Of a DNA stretch of 59,995 bases, positions 1-10,777 are shown in pieces. Below the pieces are notes generated by a model that was given only the letters and a program-made list of their open reading frames with translations, was not told the origin of the DNA and made no database searches. How positions within the stretch are numbered: position 1 is the first letter of the stretch; every line of letters starts with the position of its first letter. This stretch comes from Bacillota bacterium (GTDB lineage: Bacteria; Bacillota; UBA5301): contig JAAYHC010000070.1 in assembly GCA_012735535.1 (NCBI GenBank), forward strand, positions 1-59,995, given 5' to 3'. The translations under genes and the position numbers were made by a program.

Positions 1-104
1 CCCCACCTCTAATCACGCTAGACTGTACTGCCTCTTTCGAGTGGGAGTCCCACCCGGAGCAACCTGACAGAGAGCGATTAATGTGCCGGATTTTCTGTCA
101 ATTA

Positions 105-152
105 AGGCGATTTTAGTTAGCCAATCGCAATATTAGTTAACTAAAATCGCCT
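105..152. repeat. 15-bp perfect inverted repeat (AGGCGATTTTAGTTA ... TAACTAAAATCGCCT)
   Basis: Arms at 105-119 and 138-152 are exact reverse complements; the right arm overlaps the palindrome TTAGTTAACTAA (133-144). Confidence 0.85.
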
Positions 153-174
153 ACGATAGCACCATTCTGATTTA

Positions 175-525
175 TCAGCAGTCTGTTTTTTGTAAAATCT
201 TAATCACAATGCCTGCACTTCTAATTGTTTTTTTGCGAGAGGAGGGGCTTACCCTTAACAATGTTGTCGGAACTAGCAAAACTTCGTAATCATTTACGTC
301 AAGCGTTTGTAGCCAATAACAGTTCACATTGGTTCGACCGCTTAAAAAATCCAAAGACACTCCAAAATAATCGGATATCGCTAGAGCTGTTTGCAGATCC
401 GCCTGCCGCAACCCGTTCTCATAGTGGGACAAGGTCGCCCGACAGAGATTCAACTTCCGCGCCAACTGTTCTTGTGTTAATCCATGCATTAATCGCAAAT
501 CACGCACACGCTCAGGAAAGCCCAT
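175..525 (-). CDS. XRE-family helix-turn-helix transcriptional regulator
   Basis: N-terminal HTH: RVRDLRLMHGLTQEQLARKLNLCRATLSHYENGLRQADLQTALAISDYFGVSLDFLSGR. Confidence 0.85.
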   Translation of the reverse strand: MGFPERVRDLRLMHGLTQEQLARKLNLCRATLSHYENGLRQADLQTALAISDYFGVSLDFLSGRTNVNCYWLQTLDVNDYEVLLVPTTLLRVSPSSRKKTIRSAGIVIKILQKTDC

Positions 526-891
526 CTTGTTCTCACCTGTTTTCTCCGAATATTAATACAAGAATCTGAAAAATGCAATAAACGGATACAAAGCGTAGCG
601 ATTTCGTACCAAGTTACTCAGTTTATGTCAATTATTTCTATTGCCGTTAAATACCTATATTTGTAAGTGGAGAAACTATTTTCCATGATAATACCATTCT
701 GCGTAAGCAAAGTGACCGTTTCAATAGCCGTCAACACTGGAATACCCATTATTTGTTAACATTTTAGCTATTTTTAGCAATATTTGTAACTAGCGCATCA
801 TAACGAAAAACGGAAAGAATGTCGCGAAACGAGTTGTGAGGAGTATTTGGACGTAGTAACATCCACGCGATCAGTATATAATGGAGCCGAG

Positions 892-1419
892 ATGAATAAC
901 CGGTTACTGATTGTTTGCTTGCTTTTGACCCCGTTTTTGCTCGGCGGCTGCTTCTTCAGCCCACCGAGGCAGACAACCTTGCCGCCGGAAATCGCGGCCG
1001 AGGCCCTCCAATACGCGTTCAGCGTCGAAGGCGCTCCCTATGCCTGGGCCGGGAACGGCCCGCACGAGTTTGACTGTTCCGGTTTGATCGTCTGGTCGTA
1101 TCGGCAGGCTTATCCTGATCTGATGTTCAGAATTGGCCGTAAAAGAGTAGTAGATGTCTCCATGGACGACATCTACCGCTACAACTCGGTGCCGCTTAAG
1201 CCCAGTGAACTCCGGCCGGGTGATCTTGTCTTTATCACCGACTCCGACCACAGAATCACCCATGGCGGCCTGTTCATACACTGGATCGACGAGTCTACTT
1301 TCAGATTTATTAACGCCTCCTCCACCCACAACGCGGTCGTGGTGGACACATGGCCGCTTGACGGCAGGGTCAGAGACCAGTGGTTTGCCGGCGCCGGCCG
1401 ATTACAAACGGTTTTCTAA
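892..1419 (+). CDS. NlpC/P60-family cell-wall hydrolase, lipoprotein
   Basis: Signal with lipobox (LLTPFLLGGC), then GAPYAWAGNGPHEFDCSGLIVWSY (catalytic Cys) and ITHGGLFI (His). ATG at 892 preferred over the track start at 847. Confidence 0.85.
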   Translation: MNNRLLIVCLLLTPFLLGGCFFSPPRQTTLPPEIAAEALQYAFSVEGAPYAWAGNGPHEFDCSGLIVWSYRQAYPDLMFRIGRKRVVDVSMDDIYRYNSVPLKPSELRPGDLVFITDSDHRITHGGLFIHWIDESTFRFINASSTHNAVVVDTWPLDGRVRDQWFAGAGRLQTVF

Positions 1420-1456
1420 GCCCAAGCGGATACTCCCCCACCCTAACCAGGCTTCT

Positions 1457-2845
1457 TTACATCTGCAACCAGCCCGGCCAAACACCGGTCACCATCACCA
1501 CGACAACCGCAACCAAAACCACCGCCTCTAAGGCCGCATTCTTCGTGATGGGAGCGATCCATTCGCTATCCTCAAAGAAAGCGCTGCGCAGCATCCGGTA
1601 ATAGTACACTACCGAGAGGACGCCGTTTAAAACCATAATCACCGCCAAGATATAATGGGCCTCTTGGACGCTGGCCATAAACAGGAGCAGTTTTCCCATA
1701 AACCCGCCGGTCGGCGGTATCCCCACCAGCGAAAAGACAAAGACGCCAAGGGCCAGACCAAAGAGCGGCTGCACCCGGCCTAAACCACGAAAACTGTCGA
1801 TCTCGATACCGCGGTTCTGGCTTTCGGTCCAAGTAATGATGGCGAAGATACCCAGATTAGCTGCTGCATACACGCCCACATAGACTCGGAGCGCCGCGTA
1901 AGCCTCCGGAGTACCGAGAAAATAGGCAACCAAAAGATACCCGATATGCGCAATTGACGAGTAAGCCATCAGCCGCTTGAGGTTGGTCTGACGCAAGGCG
2001 ACCAGGTTGCCGACGGTCATGCTGCCGATGGCGACTAGGAGTAAATAGTAGTGCACCTCCTGGGCCAAGACGCCGGAAAAGTGCGATATGAACCGCCCGG
2101 CCAGCACCAAAACCGCGACCTTCGAGCCCACCGAAAAGAAGGCGGTAATCGGGGTTGGCGCCCCTTGCAGCGCATCCGGTGCCCAGACGTGGAACGGCAC
2201 CGCCGCCAGCTTAAACAGGAGACCACACAAGAAAAGGAGGCTCCCGATCACTACCATCCCTTCCCCCGTGCTGAGGCTGCCGGCAATGGTAGCCAGCTCC
2301 AGCGAGCCGGTATAACCGTAGAGAAAACTGATACCAAACAGCAAGGTCGCCGAGGCCACCGAACCTAAAATAAAGTACTTCAAGCCGGCCTCGGTCGATA
2401 ACGGATCCTGCCTCAGAAAAGCCGCCAACAGGTAAGAAGTCAGCGAGACGAGCTCTAAGCCGACGTACGCCGTCAAGAGCTGCTCTGAACTGACCATCAG
2501 CGACATTCCCAAGTATGCGCCGAGCAGCAAGGCGACGAACTCGGCCGGGGCCAGAGAGCGCTGCCCGACGTAGCTATACGACAGAAACAGCAACAGCAGA
2601 CCGGTCACGCCGAAAAAGAGCTTAAAGAAACTGCCCCAAGGATCGACCAGCAAATGGCCGGCAAAAGCATGTTCCGTCACCCCACCGAGAGCAGCCGCCG
2701 CCATTAAATAAATGGTTAGCGTCAGCAAACCCAAGCCAAAAGCTGTCTGCCGCCTGCTCTCCCGGGCCACAACGAGGTCGGCACAGATGATGGCGAGTAT
2801 TCCCGCTGCCAAGGTTATTTCCGGCAATAGCAACTTGTACTGCAA
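1457..2845 (-). CDS. nuoN: NADH-quinone oxidoreductase subunit N
   Basis: Polytopic proton-translocating family protein (LFKLAAVPFHVWAPDALQGAPTPITAFFSVGSKVA) at the end of the nuo operon. Confidence 0.95.
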   Translation of the reverse strand: MQYKLLLPEITLAAGILAIICADLVVARESRRQTAFGLGLLTLTIYLMAAAALGGVTEHAFAGHLLVDPWGSFFKLFFGVTGLLLLFLSYSYVGQRSLAPAEFVALLLGAYLGMSLMVSSEQLLTAYVGLELVSLTSYLLAAFLRQDPLSTEAGLKYFILGSVASATLLFGISFLYGYTGSLELATIAGSLSTGEGMVVIGSLLFLCGLLFKLAAVPFHVWAPDALQGAPTPITAFFSVGSKVAVLVLAGRFISHFSGVLAQEVHYYLLLVAIGSMTVGNLVALRQTNLKRLMAYSSIAHIGYLLVAYFLGTPEAYAALRVYVGVYAAANLGIFAIITWTESQNRGIEIDSFRGLGRVQPLFGLALGVFVFSLVGIPPTGGFMGKLLLFMASVQEAHYILAVIMVLNGVLSVVYYYRMLRSAFFEDSEWIAPITKNAALEAVVLVAVVVVMVTGVWPGWLQM

Positions 2846-2846
2846 C

Positions 2847-4313
2847 TTAGTTCCCTCCCAGCAGGGTCAAGATGCCGTTAACGGTTGGGCTGCTCAGGTT
2901 GAGTAATAAGGCCGGATAAACCCCTAGGATGATCGCGGCCAGAATCAATGGCGCTGCAACCACCAGTTCCGAGCCTGCGAGATCAGCCACCTGCCCCCAG
3001 GCGGCAGGTGGCTGACCCAACAGCACCCGCTGCATCATCCACAAGAGATAACCGGCGGTAAGGATCATCCCTAGACCGGCCACGAAGACCAACGGCCGCA
3101 GGGTCGCAAAGGTACCCAGCAAGACAAAGAACTCCGCGATAAACCCGCTCATACCCGGCAGACCAAGGGAGGCAAAGGCCGCAATCGCCAAGATCACGCC
3201 GACAGCCGGGATCTTCACCAACACCCCGCCGAGTTCGGAAATTTGCCGCGTGTGGGTACGCGTATAAATCAGGCCGACGGTGAAAAAGAGCAAGGCCGAG
3301 ATCACGCCGTGGGAGAACATCTGAAAGACAGCGCCGTTAACCGCGGCCGGAGTCAAGGCGGCCACACCCAACAGGACAAAGCCCATATGGCTGATCGACG
3401 AGTAGGCGACCATCTTCTTCAAATCATCCTGGGCCATCGCAGCCAAGGCGCCATAGACGATATTGACTACTCCCAGGACGCCCAAGAGCGGGGCAAATTG
3501 CGCCATCGCCTCCGGCAAGGTCGGGAGCATAATCCGGAAAAAGCCGTAGGCCCCCATCTTGAGCAAAACTCCCGCCAGCAACATGCTCACTGCGGTTGGC
3601 GCTTCGACGTGGGCATCCGGCAGCCAGGTATGGAAGGGAAAGACCGGCACTTTGACCGCTAATCCGATGAAGAAGGCGAGAAAAACCCAGAGCTGCAAAC
3701 TGCGTCCATAGGTTCCCTGCGCTAACTCCAGGATACTGAAGGTCGTGCCCCCGGCACCAAAAAAGAGAGCCAAGATGCCGACCAGCATGATCACACTACC
3801 GAAGAGGGTGTAGACAAAGAACTTCAAGGCCGCATATTCTTTACGCGGGCCGCCCCAGATGCCGATCAAAAAGTACATCGGCACCAAGACGACCTCCCAG
3901 AAAATATAGAAAAGGATGTAGTCGAGGGCCAAGAAGACCCCGATCAGACCCGCCTCGAGCAGCATCAGCAGTGAAAAATAGGCTTTGGCCCGATACTCCA
4001 CCGACCAGGAAGCGATAACCGCCAGGGTCGTCAAGAGAGCCGACAGCAAGACCATCGGATACGAGAGACCATCGATTCCGAGATGGTAGCTGACCCCGTA
4101 TTGCGGCAGCCACTTGGCTACCTCTGCGAGTTGGATCCGCCCGCTGCTCAGATCGGCCTCTAGCCCCATCACCCCGACGATCACCAGGGTAATCAGCGAA
4201 CAGACGAGCGCCAGAGTCCTCTGCCAATGCACCCGCTCATGGGGCAGTAGCGCAATTACCAAACTGCCCGCTGCCGGCATCAATATTGCCAGTGTTAAGA
4301 TTGGTATCTCCAT
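2847..4313 (-). CDS. nuoM: NADH-quinone oxidoreductase subunit M
   Basis: KVPVFPFHTWLPDAHVEAPTAVSMLLAGVLLKMGAYGFFR, diagnostic of NuoM. Confidence 0.95.
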   Translation of the reverse strand: MEIPILTLAILMPAAGSLVIALLPHERVHWQRTLALVCSLITLVIVGVMGLEADLSSGRIQLAEVAKWLPQYGVSYHLGIDGLSYPMVLLSALLTTLAVIASWSVEYRAKAYFSLLMLLEAGLIGVFLALDYILFYIFWEVVLVPMYFLIGIWGGPRKEYAALKFFVYTLFGSVIMLVGILALFFGAGGTTFSILELAQGTYGRSLQLWVFLAFFIGLAVKVPVFPFHTWLPDAHVEAPTAVSMLLAGVLLKMGAYGFFRIMLPTLPEAMAQFAPLLGVLGVVNIVYGALAAMAQDDLKKMVAYSSISHMGFVLLGVAALTPAAVNGAVFQMFSHGVISALLFFTVGLIYTRTHTRQISELGGVLVKIPAVGVILAIAAFASLGLPGMSGFIAEFFVLLGTFATLRPLVFVAGLGMILTAGYLLWMMQRVLLGQPPAAWGQVADLAGSELVVAAPLILAAIILGVYPALLLNLSSPTVNGILTLLGGN

Positions 4314-4332
4314 CTTGTTCTCTCCTCCACCG

Positions 4333-6258
4333 CTAACCGAAGATCTTGAAGGTCAATATGCTGATCAAAACAGCCCACACCAAGGACAACAAATAGTTGG
4401 CGATCTGACCGCTTTGCCACCGGCGGACCTTTTCGCCGGCCAGGTCGAGACCGGTACCCATACCAACCACGAAACCGTCGATCAACACTCGATCAAGCTT
4501 GGCAATTCCCATGGCTAAGCTCCGCGTAGCACTACCAACCCAGTTAACAAACTTATCAATCACGTTCAGGTCGAAGCGGGAAACCTGTTCCGACAGGCTG
4601 ATCGTGCCTTGCACGAAAACCCGCATGTACAAAGCGTCAAAACCATAGGCCTGCTGCAAGATCCGGTGCAGGCGGCTAAAGCGCTGCGCCATTCGCTGTG
4701 GGTCAAACCACCGGAAGTGGTAGAAAGCCAAGGCCGAACCGATACCGAGCATGGCCGCGAGCGAGGCAACCAGCGTGACCATCCGGTGCACCGCATCGGT
4801 ATGATGCACCTCGCTGCCGAGAAAACGCGGCAACAGGTTGCCGGCAAACTCGGCCCCCAGCCAACCGGCGCTCAGCGCCAAAAGGCTCAGAATCACCAGC
4901 GGCACGGTCATGACCGGACCGGACTCGTGCGCCTCGGCTGCCGCCTCACTCCGCGGCCGGTGCCAGAAGGTCAAGACCACCGCCCGAGTGATGTAGAAGG
5001 CCGTAATCACCGCCGCCAGGATCCCCAGCCAAAAGAGCACCCGGTGACCCGAGAGATAAACCTCGGCTAAAATGCTATCTTTGCTGTAAAAACCGGCAAA
5101 CGGGTAGACCCCGGCCAAAGCCAGCGCACCGATCAAAAAAGCTGCCGAGGTATACGGGAGGCGTTTGGCCAGCCCTCCCATCCGGCGCATATCCTGCGTA
5201 TGCACAGCGTGAATTACGCTGCCGGCGGCCAAAAACAGCAACGCCTTGAAGAAAGCATGGGTCATTAAATGAAAAACCCCGGGGTAATAGGCCCCTACCC
5301 CCAACCCTAGCATCATATAGCCTAGCTGGCTGATTGTGGAATAAGCTAAAACTTTCTTAATATCATGAACCACTAACCCGACAGCAGCCGCCAAGAGCGC
5401 GGTCAGTCCGCCAACCCACGCGATCAGCTGCATCACCTCCGGCACCGCGAGATACAACGGAAGCGAACGGGCGATGAGATAGACCCCGGCAGCCACCATC
5501 GTGGCCGCATGGATCAGAGCGCTAACCGGCGTCGGTCCGGCCATCGCATCCGGCAGCCACACCTGAAACGGCAGCTGTGCCGATTTACCGGCGGCCCCCA
5601 AAAAGAGGCCGATCGTGATCCAAACTAACGTACTTTGGGCAATCCCCCCGCTTTCCGCCAGGGCAAAGACCTCGGAGAAAGAGAAGGTGCCGGTGCCGGC
5701 GAAAAGCGCAGCCAGCGCAATAATTAGGCCGATATCCCCGACTCTGGTAGTCAAGAAAGCCTTGTTAGCCGCTTGGGGCACCCCGGAATTTTGGAAATAG
5801 TGGCCAATCAACAAGTATGAACACAGGCCGACGATCTCCCAGGCCATCAACAACAACAGATAATTATCCGCCATCACCAGGGTCAACATCGCGGCCGTAA
5901 AGAGCGAGAGGTTTGCATAATAGCGAGAGTAATGGCCATCCCCCGCCATATACCCGAGCGAGTAAACTTGCACCAAGGTGCTGACCAAACTCACAACGAC
6001 CAACATCATCGCTGATAAGGGGTCAACCTGCAAACCGAAGGAGATCGCGAACCCCGGCCACTCCAACCAGGTCCAAGATGTCTCCGGCTGCGCTCCCCCG
6101 GCGACCTGTACGAGGGTGATCACGCTGCACACCAGCGAAACTACCACCGCCGGAATGGCCAACTGGCTCCCCGTGTTCTGCATTTCTTTCCCGCTGAGGC
6201 CGATAATCAACCAAGCCAAGGCCGGAAATACCGGAATTAACCAGGCCAAGGTGAACAT
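4333..6258 (-). CDS. nuoL: NADH-quinone oxidoreductase subunit L
   Basis: QLPFQVWLPDAMAGPTPVSALIHAATMVAAGVYLIAR, diagnostic of NuoL. ATG at 6258 with GGGGAG upstream. Confidence 0.95.
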   Translation of the reverse strand: MFTLAWLIPVFPALAWLIIGLSGKEMQNTGSQLAIPAVVVSLVCSVITLVQVAGGAQPETSWTWLEWPGFAISFGLQVDPLSAMMLVVVSLVSTLVQVYSLGYMAGDGHYSRYYANLSLFTAAMLTLVMADNYLLLLMAWEIVGLCSYLLIGHYFQNSGVPQAANKAFLTTRVGDIGLIIALAALFAGTGTFSFSEVFALAESGGIAQSTLVWITIGLFLGAAGKSAQLPFQVWLPDAMAGPTPVSALIHAATMVAAGVYLIARSLPLYLAVPEVMQLIAWVGGLTALLAAAVGLVVHDIKKVLAYSTISQLGYMMLGLGVGAYYPGVFHLMTHAFFKALLFLAAGSVIHAVHTQDMRRMGGLAKRLPYTSAAFLIGALALAGVYPFAGFYSKDSILAEVYLSGHRVLFWLGILAAVITAFYITRAVVLTFWHRPRSEAAAEAHESGPVMTVPLVILSLLALSAGWLGAEFAGNLLPRFLGSEVHHTDAVHRMVTLVASLAAMLGIGSALAFYHFRWFDPQRMAQRFSRLHRILQQAYGFDALYMRVFVQGTISLSEQVSRFDLNVIDKFVNWVGSATRSLAMGIAKLDRVLIDGFVVGMGTGLDLAGEKVRRWQSGQIANYLLSLVWAVLISILTFKIFG

Positions 6259-6272
6259 TTGGAAATCTCCCC

Positions 6273-6581
6273 TTACCACTTCAGCAGATTAATCTTGTCA
6301 ATATCGATGAGCTTAGAGTTACGAGCAACTGCTACGAAGATCGCCAGGCCTACCGCCGCCTCTGCTGCGCCGACCACCATGGCAAAAATGGCAGCGATCT
6401 CCCCATGCGGTTGGCTCGCCCCATAGTATCTGGAAAAGGCAACCAAGTTGATGTTGACCGCATTCAGCATCAGCTCAATACTGATTAGCATCCGCACCGC
6501 ATTAGTTGAGAGCAGGGCCCCTAACAGTCCGATGCCGAAGAGCAGTCCGGCCAAGGTAACGAGCCACGACAACGGGATCAC
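6273..6581 (-). CDS. nuoK: NADH-quinone oxidoreductase subunit K
   Basis: ~100 aa, SIELMLNAVNINLVAFSRY motif; overlaps nuoJ. Confidence 0.95.
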   Translation of the reverse strand: MIPLSWLVTLAGLLFGIGLLGALLSTNAVRMLISIELMLNAVNINLVAFSRYYGASQPHGEIAAIFAMVVGAAEAAVGLAIFVAVARNSKLIDIDKINLLKW

Positions 6582-7111
6582 TGGGGATCACTCTCCTTTC
6601 TGGCGATGACCACCGCACCGATGAGAACCAACAGGAGTAATAGCGAGATCACTTCAAAGGGTAGAAGATAATCATAAAACAGCAACTGACCGAGGAACCG
6701 TAAGCTGGTAGCCGACTCGGCGGCCATCGGCGCGTTCGCCGGACCGGAGGCCGGCACCGTCAAGTTGAGGGTGAACTGAAAAACCATTACTAAGCCCACC
6801 ACAAAAGCCGCCCAGGTTAAGACGGTTTTCCACCGGGCTTGCCGCCTAATCGGGCTGCCCCCGGCGATATCTTTTTGCCCGGAGAGCATGACCGCAAAGA
6901 CCAGGACGGTAGCTACCGCGCCGATGTAGATCAGCACCTGAGCCACGGCAATGAAGTAACTGCCGATAATGGCATAGATCCCACCGACCGCGGTAAAGAC
7001 AACCACCGCACATAAAGCGGCATGCATGATCCGACGGGCAAAGACCGCTCCCAGAGCGGCCAGCACAATCACCGCAGCCACGACCAAAAACAGCAGTTGT
7101 TCAAGGCTCAT
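6578..7111 (-). CDS. nuoJ: NADH-quinone oxidoreductase subunit J
   Basis: Five-TM protein with GAVATVLVFAVML motif; operon position. Confidence 0.93.
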   Translation of the reverse strand: MSLEQLLFLVVAAVIVLAALGAVFARRIMHAALCAVVVFTAVGGIYAIIGSYFIAVAQVLIYIGAVATVLVFAVMLSGQKDIAGGSPIRRQARWKTVLTWAAFVVGLVMVFQFTLNLTVPASGPANAPMAAESATSLRFLGQLLFYDYLLPFEVISLLLLLVLIGAVVIARKESDPQ

Positions 7112-7701
7112 CGCTGACTCACCTCATTTACCTGCCCGCGCCGGCCGAACCGAGTGCGGATCTTGCCGGCAGATTGCTGCGCTTTATCGTTTTTCAAGTA
7201 ACAGAAACCACCCTCGGCAAAGTAGGCGCTGAAGACGCTCTGTGGAAGCGGTTTCTGATTGTTTTCCGTATACGCTTTGCCGATCTCGGCCAGCTCGTCC
7301 AAGTTATACACCAATTGCTCCCTCGTGTAACCCGCCAACTCATAATTGCCGGCCATGGTCAAGGCCTCAAAGGGACAGGACTCGGCACAGAGACCGCACG
7401 CGATGCACCTGGCCATATCTACGCGATACCCCGTAAGTTGTTTGCGCCGATTCTCTCCGACCACCGTCTCGAGCTTGATCGCCTCAACCGCGCAAGTCCG
7501 CTCACAAATCCCACAGGCGGTACACTTGAGCCGGCCGGTTTCCGGGTCGCTCAACAAAGCAGGCATCCCGCGAAAGGTCGGGGTGAGATGCCACCGCTCA
7601 TCCGGATACTGCATCGTATATTTTGGTTCAAGCATCTTTTTAAAGGTCAGCCCTAACCCTTTGGCCAGGTTCAAGAGAGCACTCCCTATTTCCCGAAACA
7701 C
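7108..7701 (-). CDS. nuoI: NADH-quinone oxidoreductase subunit I (2x[4Fe-4S])
   Basis: CTACGICERTCAVEAI and CIACGLCAESCPFEAL ferredoxin motifs. Confidence 0.95.
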   Translation of the reverse strand: MFREIGSALLNLAKGLGLTFKKMLEPKYTMQYPDERWHLTPTFRGMPALLSDPETGRLKCTACGICERTCAVEAIKLETVVGENRRKQLTGYRVDMARCIACGLCAESCPFEALTMAGNYELAGYTREQLVYNLDELAEIGKAYTENNQKPLPQSVFSAYFAEGGFCYLKNDKAQQSAGKIRTRFGRRGQVNEVSQR

Positions 7702-7738
7702 TTTACCACCAACCTTTTTTCACGCTTCGCTCGACTGA

Positions 7739-8695
7739 CTAAATGAAGACCACATACAGACTTGTTAGGGCCAGATTGACCAATGACGCCGGTAAAAGGT
7801 ACTTCCACCCCAACTTACTCAGTTGATCGGGTCGCACCCGGGGGAAGGTCCAGCGGAACCAGATAATCACAAAGGCCACCAGATAGATCTTGAGTAAAAA
7901 CCAGACGAGCGGGGGTAAGATCGGCCCCTGCCAACCACCCAGAAAGAGTGTGACTATCATCGCGCTCATCACTGCTAGATTGCCGTACTCCGCCAGAAAG
8001 AAGAAGGCCCAACGCATTCCCGAGTACTCGGTATTGTACCCGGCCACCAACTCCGATTCGGCCTCTAAGAGATCGAAGGGAACGCGATTTAGTTCGGCCA
8101 AGGCCGCGATAAAGAAGACCAAGAAACCGATCGGCTGGAGGATAACGTACGGCCAGCTTGCTTGGCTCTGCACAATCTCCTGCGTACTCATGGAACCGGC
8201 GAGTAAGACTACTGCCGCCACGCTGATAATCAGGGGCAGTTCGTAGCCGATCAGCTGGGCGATCGCGCGGATCGCTCCCAACAATGAGTACTTGTTGTTG
8301 GAAGCCCAACCGGCCATCACGACCGCGAGGGTCGTAAAACCGGAGACCGCGAAGAAATACAGTACGCCCATCTCCATATCCTTGACGATCAGGTTCGGTC
8401 CAAATGGAATCACGATATGCAAGAGGAAGGTGGGAACGATCATCACCAAGGGCGCTAAGATAAAAATCTTGCGGTCGGCCAAAGCCGGAATGATATCCTC
8501 TTTCGCCAACAGTTTAACGGCATCGGCAATCGTCTGCAGCCAACCATGGGGCTTGCCGGTGACCATCGGACCATAGCGGTACTGGATGAACCCGGCCACT
8601 TTCCGCTCGAGCCAGACCAGAAAGATCGCGTTAAACGACATAAACCCTAATACCGCCGCGAATTTGATCGCCGCCCACACCAGCTGCTCCACCAC
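7739..8695 (-). CDS. nuoH: NADH-quinone oxidoreductase subunit H
   Basis: WLERKVAGFIQYRYGPMVTG...FDLLEAESELVAGYNTEYSGMRWAFFFLAEY. Confidence 0.97.
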   Translation of the reverse strand: MVEQLVWAAIKFAAVLGFMSFNAIFLVWLERKVAGFIQYRYGPMVTGKPHGWLQTIADAVKLLAKEDIIPALADRKIFILAPLVMIVPTFLLHIVIPFGPNLIVKDMEMGVLYFFAVSGFTTLAVVMAGWASNNKYSLLGAIRAIAQLIGYELPLIISVAAVVLLAGSMSTQEIVQSQASWPYVILQPIGFLVFFIAALAELNRVPFDLLEAESELVAGYNTEYSGMRWAFFFLAEYGNLAVMSAMIVTLFLGGWQGPILPPLVWFLLKIYLVAFVIIWFRWTFPRVRPDQLSKLGWKYLLPASLVNLALTSLYVVFI

Positions 8696-9825
8696 TAGCG
8701 ATCCACCTCCCCGAGGATAATGTCGATGCTGCCTAAAATGGCGATGAAATCAGCTAATTTCGTTCCCTTAACCAACTCCGGGAGGGTGCTGAGATTGACA
8801 AAGGAGGGTGAACGCCACTTTAACCGGTACGGGCTGGTCCCGCCATCGCTGACCAAGTAGACCCCAACCTCCCCGCGCGGCGATTCAACCGCGGTATAGA
8901 CCTCACCGGCCGGGACCTTGAGCACCTTGGGCGTCTTGGCTCTGATCTCGCCCGCCGGCATCTGTGCCAAGGCCTGTCTGATGATCTTCATACTCTCGCG
9001 CATCTCGGCCAAGCGCACCACGGTCCGGTCATAGCAATCACCATTGGTGCCGGTCGGCACCTCAAACTTAAAGCGATCATAGACCGAATAGGGCTCGCTG
9101 ACGCGCAGATCCAAGCGCGGACCCGAAGCCCGCAAAAACGGACCGGTGGCCGCATAGGCCAAGCCCACCTCCGCCGTTAGAACCCCGACCATCTTGCTGC
9201 GGGCGACGAAAATCGGGTTCTTAACTAACAAAGTCTCATAATTGACGAGGAATTCTTCGAGCACAGCGAAGAACTGCTCGATGAGCGTCGGAAACTCTTC
9301 CGGGATATCCTGCTTAACCCCGCCGATGCGCAGATAGTTATACATTTGGCGGGCTCCGGTCACGAGCTCGAAGATGTTCAATAAGTCTTCCCTTACTCTA
9401 AAGACCCAGGTAAATGGGGTGGTAGCCCCTAAATCCATCCCAAAGGTACCTACAGCGATGAGATGGCTGCCGATCCGATTCAGTTCGGCCATGATAACCC
9501 GCAAATACTCGGCGCGCTCAGGGATCTCTAGCCCCATGAGGCTCTCCACCGCCCGGCAATACACCCACTCATTAAAGATGGCACTGATGTAATCCAAACG
9601 ATCAGTGAGCGGAATAATCTGCGGATAGCTCCAGCCCTCGCAAATCTTCTCGAAACAACGGTGCAAATAGCCTAGCTCCGGTTCGGCGGAGATGACGGTC
9701 TCCCCCTCGAGCTCGACTATAACCTGTAAAACTCCGTGGGTGCTCGGGTGCTGCGGGCCAATATTCACCAGTATCCGGCCATCGGCGAGTTCTCGCCCGT
9801 TAAGGCCATAAACCGCTGCCGGCAC
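8695..9825 (-). CDS. nuoD: NADH-quinone oxidoreductase subunit D
   Basis: NIGPQHPSTHGVLQVIVELEGE...GYLHRCFEKICE. Confidence 0.97.
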   Translation of the reverse strand: MPAAVYGLNGRELADGRILVNIGPQHPSTHGVLQVIVELEGETVISAEPELGYLHRCFEKICEGWSYPQIIPLTDRLDYISAIFNEWVYCRAVESLMGLEIPERAEYLRVIMAELNRIGSHLIAVGTFGMDLGATTPFTWVFRVREDLLNIFELVTGARQMYNYLRIGGVKQDIPEEFPTLIEQFFAVLEEFLVNYETLLVKNPIFVARSKMVGVLTAEVGLAYAATGPFLRASGPRLDLRVSEPYSVYDRFKFEVPTGTNGDCYDRTVVRLAEMRESMKIIRQALAQMPAGEIRAKTPKVLKVPAGEVYTAVESPRGEVGVYLVSDGGTSPYRLKWRSPSFVNLSTLPELVKGTKLADFIAILGSIDIILGEVDR

Positions 9826-9827
9826 GG

Positions 9828-10232
9828 CTACTCTCCCCCCTTCGCTGCGCCATCGCGAGCAGCCGTAAAGTTTTTGCGTAAAGGGTGACCGGAAAAGTCC
9901 TCTTTGAGGAGGATTCTTTTCAGATTGGGATGACCGAGAAAAGTGATCCCGAAGAGATCATAGCACTCGCGCTCGTGCCAATTGGCCGCCGGCCAGAGCG
10001 AACACAGACTTGGAATGGCGGGTTCGCTTGAGTCAACCGGCGCTTTCACCACAACGCGCTCCAAGTCGGTGGAGCGGGCCAAGTGCACTACGACCTCGAG
10101 CGAGTCGCCGCGATCAACCGCGGTCAGCGAGATCAGCAGATCGAACCCTTCATTACGCAGCTGCTCGAGGCAAGCATAATACTCCGATTTATCGACCACC
10201 GGATTCTGCCGCACCTGTTCGAGTACGCTCAT
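9828..10232 (-). CDS. nuoC: NADH-quinone oxidoreductase subunit C
   Basis: [40 protein letters not shown]. Confidence 0.95.
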   Translation of the reverse strand: MSVLEQVRQNPVVDKSEYYACLEQLRNEGFDLLISLTAVDRGDSLEVVVHLARSTDLERVVVKAPVDSSEPAIPSLCSLWPAANWHERECYDLFGITFLGHPNLKRILLKEDFSGHPLRKNFTAARDGAAKGGE

Positions 10233-10777
10233 TTCCGGGCCCCCTTCTCCGCTTGCGCCATGATTTTGGCCTGGATTTGCAGGATGCCCTGGAAAACCGC
10301 CTCCGGACGGGGCGGACAGCCCGGAACATAGACATCAACCGGAATAATCTGATCAACCCCATCGATCATGTTGTATGAGCCCCGGAATGGTCCTCCGCTG
10401 CAAGCGCAGCTCCCCATCGCCAGGACGTACCTGGGTTCGGCCATTTGCTCATAGAGCGTCTTGACGACCTCGGCCATCTTGAGATTGACATTGCCGGCCA
10501 CAATCATTAGATCGGCTTGGCGCGGGGTTGCCCGGAAAAAGGAACCGAGTCGGTCCAGGTCAAAGCGGGGTCCGCCTGCCGCCATCAGTCCCTCAATCGC
10601 ACAACAGGCGATACCAAAAGAAAGATACCAGACCGAGGATTTACGCCCCCACTGCACCAACCGTTTAAGGTGCACCCCGAGTCCTGCGGGCACTAGATTT
10701 GCCAGCGGGATCTCAGGATCGGTCACCGACTCCGCCGGTAGATAGATTTTTTGTTGGGAGGGCTCGCTTACTGCCAT
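10229..10777 (-). CDS. nuoB: NADH-quinone oxidoreductase subunit B
   Basis: [26 protein letters not shown]...[11 protein letters not shown]...[10 protein letters not shown]. Confidence 0.97.
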   Translation of the reverse strand: MAVSEPSQQKIYLPAESVTDPEIPLANLVPAGLGVHLKRLVQWGRKSSVWYLSFGIACCAIEGLMAAGGPRFDLDRLGSFFRATPRQADLMIVAGNVNLKMAEVVKTLYEQMAEPRYVLAMGSCACSGGPFRGSYNMIDGVDQIIPVDVYVPGCPPRPEAVFQGILQIQAKIMAQAEKGARK

